The notes under the pieces are model-generated. The model saw nothing but the letters and a program-made list of their open reading frames with translations, ran no database searches and was not told the DNA's origin. From positions 1 to 9,358 of the forward strand of contig CANROI010000043.1 of NCBI GenBank assembly GCA_947632165.1: a stretch of 9,358 nucleotides of DNA, written 5' to 3'. Below, piece after piece: positions 5,168 to 9,358 of this stretch; the first letter of the stretch is position 1, and each line of letters begins with the position of its first letter. This stretch comes from an uncultured Clostridia bacterium (GTDB lineage: Bacteria > Bacillota > Clostridia > Christensenellales > Borkfalkiaceae). Position numbers and translations under genes: made by a program.

Positions 5168-5860
5168 TTTTACGAGATCGCTCTCGTCGAGTCCGCGCAG
5201 AAAGTCCGGGATCTCGTAGCCGTCGGAGCGTTCGGAGCCGTCGGGGCGCTCGACCTCTTCCGGCCGCTCCTCTTGCGGCGCCCGACCTTCGTCCTCGCCG
5301 TACTCTTCGCGGGCATAGAGATAGCTGTCACGGTCCTCCGCGCGGGTGATCGCCGCCATGAGCGTCTCATAATCAGGCAGATCTTCGAGCGAATTGAGGC
5401 GGAAACGCTTCAGAAATTCGTCCGTCGTGGCATAGAGAATGGGTCTGCCGACGGCGTCCTTTCTCCCGCAGGGATAGATGAGCTTGAGCTCTAAGAGCGC
5501 ATGAACGGCATAGTCGCTGTTCAGCCCGCGCAAAAGTTCGATCTCGGTGCGGGTGATCGGCTGCTTATAGGCGATGATCGCCGCGCATTCGAGAATGGTC
5601 CGCGTGAGCTCCTTCTCGCGGATGGGATTGAGCACCGCCTCCACGTTCTCCTTATAAGCGGGATTCGTGGCGAACTGCGCCTTGCCGTTGAATTGAAGGA
5701 GCTGGATCCCCTCCTCTTCCCCGTATTTTTCTTTGATCTCTTCGAGGGCGCGTTTGACTTCGCGCATACTCACCTCGAGCTTCTCCGCAATATCCGAAAG
5801 CGCGACGGCTTTGCCCGAAGCAAACAGGACCGCCTCAATTATATTCGTCAATTTGTCCAA
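5159..5860 (-). CDS. scpB: Segregation and condensation protein ScpB
   Basis: ScpB is a kleisin-associated subunit of the SMC-ScpA-ScpB complex that condenses and separates chromosomes; it binds ScpA as a dimer. Two winged-helix domains are visible in 233 residues. The first has IIEAVLFASGKAVALSDIAEKLEVS (7-31). The second has ECAAIIAYKQPITRTEIELLRGLNSD (91-116) and the family motif GRPILYATTDEFLKRFRL (138-155). An acidic tail rich in Glu, Arg and Asp (about 185-233) extends beyond the usual core. I chose a TTG start at 5860: AGGAG lies 7 nt upstream and the fold begins immediately. The longer ATG frame to 5908 only reads through the scpA end. The gene overlaps scpA by 26 bp, so translation is likely coupled. 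Confidence 0.94.
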   Translation of the reverse strand: MDKLTNIIEAVLFASGKAVALSDIAEKLEVSMREVKRALEEIKEKYGEEEGIQLLQFNGKAQFATNPAYKENVEAVLNPIREKELTRTILECAAIIAYKQPITRTEIELLRGLNSDYAVHALLELKLIYPCGRKDAVGRPILYATTDEFLKRFRLNSLEDLPDYETLMAAITRAEDRDSYLYAREEYGEDEGRAPQEERPEEVERPDGSERSDGYEIPDFLRGLDESDLVKIG

Positions 5861-6632
5861 GATAGTTCTCCTCTCCCCGGTCGGGATTGAGTGAGATCGT
5901 GATCTCACCGAATGTCTGCGCCTGCGAAACGCGCAAATACTGATATTTCAGGAGTTCCAGAAGGGCCTGAAAGGTCGTCACGATCTCGCTCTTCGTAAAT
6001 TCCCGCGCAAAGAGCCCCTCGAAAGTGGTCCGCCCCGAAGATTCGAGCGTCTCGAGAATGGTCTGCACCTTCTCGGCGACGGTGAATTCGTCCCGCGGGA
6101 TCTCGCGCGTCTCGACGGCGGTCATCTCCTGCTCGCGCTTCATCATGAGCGTGGAAAACGCCGTGATCAGCCCGTCGAGCGTAAGTTTATCGAGCGAAAA
6201 GACGGTCTTTGTTTCCCCCACGTTCCGGTCCGGCTCCTTGAAAAAGTAGCCGATCGTCTCGAGCTCCTTGAGCTTCTTCGTCTCCTCCTTGATGAGGCGG
6301 AACTCCTCGAGTGCGCGGATGAGGTTCGCCTTGTCCGCCTCGATCTCCTGCTCGAGTTCGGGATCCTCTTCGAGATTGGGCACGAGGCTCTGCGCCTTGA
6401 TCTTGATGATCGTCGCGGCGATGTTGAGATATTCGCTGACTTTGTCGACGTCGAGGGATTCGAGCCCCTTCATGTAGTCGAGAAACTGCTCGGTGACCTG
6501 CGAGACAAACACGTCCTTGATCTCGATCTCCTCCTTGTTGATGAGGTAGAGAAGAAGGTCGAGCGGACCCTCGAAGCCGTCGAGGACGGTCGTATAATCG
6601 ACGATTGATTCGAAATTTTCACGGTTTACCAT
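5835..6632 (-). CDS. scpA: Segregation and condensation protein ScpA (kleisin)
   Basis: ScpA is the kleisin that bridges the two SMC heads in chromosome condensation and binds ScpB. In 265 residues the N-terminal family motif LDGFEGPLDLLLYLINKEEIEI (17-38) is followed by VSEYLNIAATIIKIKAQSLVP, an acidic and charged middle, and a C-terminal winged-helix part containing TFEGLFAREFTKSEIVTTFQALLELLKYQYLRVSQ. The length is normal for the family. I chose the ATG at 6632, overlapping the upstream protease stop by 7 bp; the longer frame to 6791 reads protease DNA out of frame. Shine-Dalgarno support is weak (a GGGGG run 8 nt upstream), so coupling to the protease is likely. The operon order is protease-scpA-scpB. 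Confidence 0.96.
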   Translation of the reverse strand: MVNRENFESIVDYTTVLDGFEGPLDLLLYLINKEEIEIKDVFVSQVTEQFLDYMKGLESLDVDKVSEYLNIAATIIKIKAQSLVPNLEEDPELEQEIEADKANLIRALEEFRLIKEETKKLKELETIGYFFKEPDRNVGETKTVFSLDKLTLDGLITAFSTLMMKREQEMTAVETREIPRDEFTVAEKVQTILETLESSGRTTFEGLFAREFTKSEIVTTFQALLELLKYQYLRVSQAQTFGEITISLNPDRGEENYLGQIDEYN

Positions 6633-7390
6633 AACAGAAGCCCCCACAGCTCCGTGACCGGCATTCCGAAGGCGAGCCCCCAGATCGCGAGGATCGGGAA
6701 TCCGAGATATTTCGTCGCAAACTGCATGATCCAGCCGAGAATATTGAAGTAAGCCATCTGATTGATGCCGAAATCGACGAACAGACGGCAAATAAAACTC
6801 TCTACGATGAGAAAGAGCAGAATGTAATATCCGTATTGACGGAGAAAGCGAAAGATCTTTCCGCGGCGCTTGTTGAGTGCGTCAACAATGCGGAACCCGT
6901 CGAGCGGATAGAACGGCAGCAGATTAAAGACGCAGAATGAGAGACTGTAGGAATACAGATACAGCGTCAAAAGGCGCAAAAAGAGCGTGAGGACGGGGAT
7001 TTCGGGCATGAAATTGATGACGACGAGCGCCAGCGGATAGAACAAAAAGGCGCAGATGTAGTTCGTCACGACGCCCGCGCAGGCTGTGAGCCCGAGCCCG
7101 AGACGGTATTTTTTGAAATTATCGGGATTGATGGGCACGGGCTTCGCCCAGCCGAATCCGACGAGCGTAAAGCAGATGAGCCCCACAAGGTCGAAGTGGC
7201 GCAGCGGATTCAGGGAGAGGCGATGCTGCCATTTCGGCGTGGGATCGCCGCACTTATAGGCGACGAAGGCGTGCGCAAACTCGTGGAGCGTCAGAACGAC
7301 GACCACCGCGAGAAAGCTGGCAAGCAAATCGAGCAGACTGCTCGGATCAAACCCGCCTGATGAAAAAAACGGGATATTGAGATTACTCAT
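6626..7390 (-). CDS. Site-2 protease family protein (peptidase M50)
   Basis: This is an intramembrane zinc metalloprotease of 254 residues, of the short M50 type often found upstream of scpAB in clostridia. The active-site HEFAH is at 36-40 in a hydrophobic segment, and the second zinc site NLLPFYPLDG is at 156-165 with D164. Other family marks are NPLRHFDLVG (61-70) and PINPDNFKKYR (86-96). Several hydrophobic segments span the rest. The substrate is unknown, and no sigma-factor partner is present here. The start at 7390 is the natural one for the family; longer frames to 7693 add non-coding sequence. There is no Shine-Dalgarno before this ATG, and the -10 box is only 9 nt away, so a leaderless transcript is possible. 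Confidence 0.93.
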   Translation of the reverse strand: MSNLNIPFFSSGGFDPSSLLDLLASFLAVVVVLTLHEFAHAFVAYKCGDPTPKWQHRLSLNPLRHFDLVGLICFTLVGFGWAKPVPINPDNFKKYRLGLGLTACAGVVTNYICAFLFYPLALVVINFMPEIPVLTLFLRLLTLYLYSYSLSFCVFNLLPFYPLDGFRIVDALNKRRGKIFRFLRQYGYYILLFLIVESFICRLFVDFGINQMAYFNILGWIMQFATKYLGFPILAIWGLAFGMPVTELWGLLLW

Positions 7391-7399
7391 ACAAAAACA

Positions 7400-7428
7400 A
7401 GTATAGCACATTCCCCCGCAAAAAGCAA
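7400..7428 (-). promoter_or_regulatory. Promoter of the protease-scpA-scpB operon
   Basis: TTGCTT (7423-7428) and TATACT (7400-7405) are 17 bp apart on the minus strand, with an extended TGn element. The start is expected near 7393, about 3 nt before the ATG. Confidence 0.65.
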
Positions 7429-7518
7429 CAAAAAGATGGGAATGAAAGAAAAATATTCCACAATTTATGGCATAATTTTTCCAAACAGCGTCAAGATGTT
7501 GTATTTTTCGGCATTTTT

Positions 7519-7551
7519 GGCTCCGTGAAAGCACTTTGGGCTTTCCGAGCC
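7519..7551. repeat. Two-part stem-loop in the lysA-protease spacer
   Basis: GGCTC (7519-7523) pairs with GAGCC (7547-7551), and within it GAAAGC (7527-7532) pairs with GCTTTC (7540-7545) around a 7-nt loop. The pairing makes a compact structure with an internal loop. No T-run follows, so it is not a standard terminator. Confidence 0.55.
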
Positions 7552-7576
7552 TTGCACGACGCCGTTGCCGAAGGGC

Positions 7577-7598
7577 AAAAAACCGCCCGCGGCGGCTT
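7577..7598 (-). terminator. Terminator of lysA
   Basis: In the minus direction CCGCC-GCG-GGCGG is followed by six T residues (forward A-run 7577-7582, arms 7583-7587 and 7591-7595). Upstream AAG can extend the stem against the first T residues. It lies about 160 bp past the lysA stop and probably ends that transcript. Confidence 0.75.
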
Positions 7599-7616
7599 CG
7601 GAGCAAACGAATGACA

Positions 7617-7655
7617 GTATTTTTTTCATAAATGGCCGATTTATGTAAAAAATAC
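7617..7655. repeat. 39-bp near-perfect palindrome
   Basis: GTATTTTTT (7617-7625) matches AAAAAATAC (7647-7655), and CATAAAT (7627-7633) matches ATTTATG (7639-7645), around the centre GGCCG with one mismatched pair (7626/7646). The T-run precedes and the A-run follows the stem on both strands, so it is not a normal intrinsic terminator in either direction. It may be a cruciform or a protein-binding site. Confidence 0.75.
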
Positions 7656-7756
7656 GGGGGGATACAGGTGGAATTTGCCATACTTTCCGCCAAATCGACC
7701 CAAATGGCGCGGAATTATGAACAAAATTCATGGCCCAAGGCGACGGGGTCCGCCGC

Positions 7757-9085
7757 TCATTTTCGCCGCAAGCGGTCCGGCACAACGTCGTTCCGCACGA
7801 GATCCTCAAAGCTCTGCGGCTTTACGATATACTCCGCCCCGCCGTCTTTGACGAGTACCGCGGGAGGAATGAGATTCCGGTTATAATTGCTCGCCATCGA
7901 ATAGTTGTATGCGCCCGTCGAGAAAACCGCGACAAGGTCGCCGCGCTCCGCTTTGGGCAAGTTGAAATCCGTTCCGATCAAATCGCCGCTCTCGCAACAT
8001 TTGCCCGCGAGCGCCACGCGTTCGCAGGGGGGCTCGGCGGCGCGGTTCGCAAGCAAGGCGGTGTACTTCGCCTGGTACAGGCAGTAACGCGGATTATCGA
8101 ACATCCCCCCGTCGATCGCGACATATTTGCGCACGCCGGGGATCTCTTTGATCTCGCCGACTGTATAGAGCGTGATCCCCGCCTCCCCAACGATCGAGCG
8201 GCCGGGCTCGATCATCAGGCGCGGCAATTTCAATCCATGCGCCGCACATTCCTCCTTGAGCGAAGAAATCAGGGCACGCAAATAGTCGGCATACGTCTCG
8301 GGCGCGGCCTGCGCGTCGCCCTCGGAATACCAGATGCCGAACCCACCGCCCAAATTCAGAATATCCGCCTCGAGGCCGTATTTTTGCCTGATCTCCGACA
8401 TGAATCCGACGCATTTCCGCGCGGCAAGGCAGAAGGACTTCCGCTCAAAAATCTGCGAACCGATATGGCAGTGGAAGCCCTTCAGGCGCAGGTGTTTTTT
8501 GGCGAGGATGCGTTTGACCATCTCCTCCGCCGCGCCCTCCGCAACCGAAAACCCGAACTTCGAATCGGGCTTTGCAGTTTGAATATAGGCGTGCGTATGC
8601 GCTTCCACGCCCGGGTTGATCCGAAGCAGCACATCCTGGACGGTGCCGCGCTGCGCCGCCTCTTCCTCGATGAGATCGGCCTCGGAAGCGCCGTCGACGG
8701 CGATCAATCCCACGCCGCACTCGAGCGCATAGGCAATCTCGGAGGGCAGTTTATTGTTCCCGTGCATACAGATCTTATTTGCGGGAAATCCCGCCCGCAT
8801 CGCCGTATAGAGCTCGCCGCCGGACACGACATCCACGCCGATCCCCTCTTCGGCGGCGATTGCATAGATCGCCGTGCACGAAAAGGCTTTGGAGGCATAC
8901 AAAACCAGCCCATCGCCGTATTCCCGCGCGATCGTATCGCGATAGACGCGCATCATCTTGCGGATATAGTCCTCATCGAACACATAGAGCGGTGTTCCGA
9001 ACTTCTCCCGCAGCGCAACGCAATCCATTCCGCCGATCTCAAGATGTCCCGCTCCGTTGATCTTCAAAGTGTCTCTTGTATTCAT
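7757..9085 (-). CDS. lysA: Diaminopimelate decarboxylase
   Basis: LysA removes CO2 from meso-diaminopimelate to give L-lysine (EC 4.1.1.20), using pyridoxal phosphate; it is a cytoplasmic alanine-racemase-fold enzyme. In 442 residues: YASKAF with the PLP lysine K66, HCHIGSQI (205-212), the phosphate-binding GGGFG (246-250), EPGRSIV (293-299), the C-terminal catalytic motif CCESGD (363-368) and GAYNYSMASNYN (391-402). Length and motif order are normal. I chose the ATG at 9085, with GAGGA 6 nt upstream; the longer frame to 9133 would start upstream of the promoter -10. It is a single-gene unit with its own promoter and terminator. Its upstream side borders a recombinase, so a mobile element may have inserted right before its promoter. 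Confidence 0.97.
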   Translation of the reverse strand: MNTRDTLKINGAGHLEIGGMDCVALREKFGTPLYVFDEDYIRKMMRVYRDTIAREYGDGLVLYASKAFSCTAIYAIAAEEGIGVDVVSGGELYTAMRAGFPANKICMHGNNKLPSEIAYALECGVGLIAVDGASEADLIEEEAAQRGTVQDVLLRINPGVEAHTHAYIQTAKPDSKFGFSVAEGAAEEMVKRILAKKHLRLKGFHCHIGSQIFERKSFCLAARKCVGFMSEIRQKYGLEADILNLGGGFGIWYSEGDAQAAPETYADYLRALISSLKEECAAHGLKLPRLMIEPGRSIVGEAGITLYTVGEIKEIPGVRKYVAIDGGMFDNPRYCLYQAKYTALLANRAAEPPCERVALAGKCCESGDLIGTDFNLPKAERGDLVAVFSTGAYNYSMASNYNRNLIPPAVLVKDGGAEYIVKPQSFEDLVRNDVVPDRLRRK

Positions 9086-9103
9086 AATCAATCCTCGGGT
9101 TTG

Positions 9104-9133
9104 ATTATAGCACAAACTTGCGCCGAGGGTCAA
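9104..9133 (-). promoter_or_regulatory. Promoter of lysA
   Basis: TTGACC (9128-9133) and a perfect TATAAT (9104-9109) with an extended TGn element are 18 bp apart on the minus strand. Transcription should start near 9097, giving a leader of only about 12 nt that begins at the GAGGA ribosome binding site (9092-9096). No lysine riboswitch fits in this space. Confidence 0.8.
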
Positions 9134-9182
9134 GAAAATATAACAAAAAATAGCCCTTTTGGCGGGTGTCCATAGGGATTCT

Positions 9183-9222
9183 ATGAATAAGCGGTTTGCG
9201 GTTTGACAAACCGCTTATTCAT
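9183..9222. repeat. Perfect 16-bp inverted repeat after the recombinase gene
   Basis: ATGAATAAGCGGTTTG (9183-9198) and its exact complement CAAACCGCTTATTCAT (9207-9222) flank an 8-nt spacer. It lies 15 bp past the recombinase stop codon. No T-run follows in the minus direction, so it is either a non-canonical terminator or part of a mobile-element end. A small inverted repeat CATAG-GGATT-CTATG (9171-9185) overlaps its left edge. Confidence 0.8.
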
Positions 9223-9237
9223 TGGTTTTCCCGAAGT

Positions 9238-9357
9238 TTAAGCGGCTTCTTTCTGCGCGAGGTCGGGAATTGCCCCCACGCAGTTGTAGATGATTTCCAC
9301 CGCCTGCGTCCGCTTGCCGTCAATCACTTGCTTCTCGTGAACTACTACTTTCTCAAC
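9238..9357 (-). CDS. Site-specific serine recombinase, C-terminal 39 residues only
   Basis: The minus strand reads VEKVVVHEKQVIDGKRTQAV, then EIIYNCVGAIPDLAQKEAA and a stop. The pattern VxKIVVHEK...GxRxQxIxIxYNxxG is the usual C-terminus of large serine recombinases of clostridial transposons and conjugative elements (the DUF4368-type end). The rest of the gene, including the catalytic serine domain, lies beyond the right edge, so activity cannot be judged. The gene points toward lysA, as integrase genes at element ends often do. The family call rests on a short stretch. Confidence 0.72.
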   Translation of the reverse strand, partial: VEKVVVHEKQVIDGKRTQAVEIIYNCVGAIPDLAQKEAA

Positions 9358-9358
9358 G

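Larger units (their letters stand above)
7391..7756. other. Non-coding spacer between lysA and the protease operon
   Basis: No gene is convincing in these 366 bp. Open frames here (for example minus strand 7465-7809, whose internal ATG begins MKKILSFVC) have no family resemblance or ribosome binding site that I recognise. The stretch holds a terminator (7577-7598), a 39-bp near-palindrome (7617-7655), a two-part stem-loop (7519-7551) and the protease promoter (7400-7428). The part from about 7490 to 7620 might be an interspersed repeat, which cannot be tested from one copy. Confidence 0.6.

Noticed and set aside
7391..7693. Longer N-terminus for the site-2 protease
   Set aside because: The extra residues are basic and unlike the family, and they cross the lysA terminator and the promoter at 7400-7428.
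7730..9175. 481-aa plus-strand open frame across lysA
   Set aside because: It mirrors lysA codons on the opposite strand and has no recognisable domain; lysA has every catalytic motif on the minus strand.
9086..9237. Lysine riboswitch upstream of lysA
   Set aside because: The promoter leaves a leader of about 12 nt, which has no room for an aptamer.
1..9358. CRISPR array, tRNA or rRNA genes
   Set aside because: No regularly spaced direct repeats and no tRNA or rRNA signatures were seen on either strand.

Overview
The window looks like a chromosomal segment of a Clostridia-type Bacillota (Gram-positive, moderately GC-rich). The evidence is the feoA-feoA-feoB iron locus, lysA beside a site-2 protease-scpA-scpB operon, strong Shine-Dalgarno sites, consensus TTGACA/TATAAT promoters, and a serine recombinase of the type common on clostridial mobile elements. 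No species can be named from the sequence. Nearly every gene is on the minus strand; the one clear plus-strand gene is a small XRE regulator.

Region 1 (1-2290, minus): a ferrous iron uptake operon of two small FeoA proteins followed by FeoB, which runs off the left edge after 521 codons. A strong promoter at 2260-2289 drives it through a leader of about 140 nt rich in stem-loops. Several of these stem-loops are variants of one palindrome (GTTCGC-4 nt-GCGAAC), and one variant forms the terminator just upstream.

Region 2 (2311-5132): a compact accessory block. It holds three related zinc-ribbon membrane proteins (166, 74 and 104 aa), a 287-aa membrane protein with a bacterial PH domain and an unusual insert of about 100 residues between its two membrane segments, and an XRE-family regulator divergent from the PH gene. 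The divergent region carries a perfect consensus promoter and repeated TGAGAA half-sites, which suggests control by the regulator. Two nearly identical terminators close the PH gene and the 74-aa gene. Nothing shows that these genes form a known system; an envelope-associated, regulator-controlled module is an inference.

Region 3 (5159-7390, minus): an overlapping operon of an M50 site-2 protease, ScpA and ScpB (the last two are partners of the SMC chromosome condensation complex). The protease gene has a promoter -10 box so close to its start codon that the transcript may be leaderless.

Region 4 (7391-7756): a non-coding spacer with the lysA terminator, a 39-bp near-palindrome and a two-part stem-loop.

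Region 5 (7757-9133, minus): lysA, diaminopimelate decarboxylase, the last step of lysine synthesis, with its own promoter.

Region 6 (9134-9358): a short spacer with a perfect 16-bp inverted repeat, then the C-terminal 39 residues of a site-specific serine recombinase entering from the right. This suggests that a mobile element ends just upstream of lysA.
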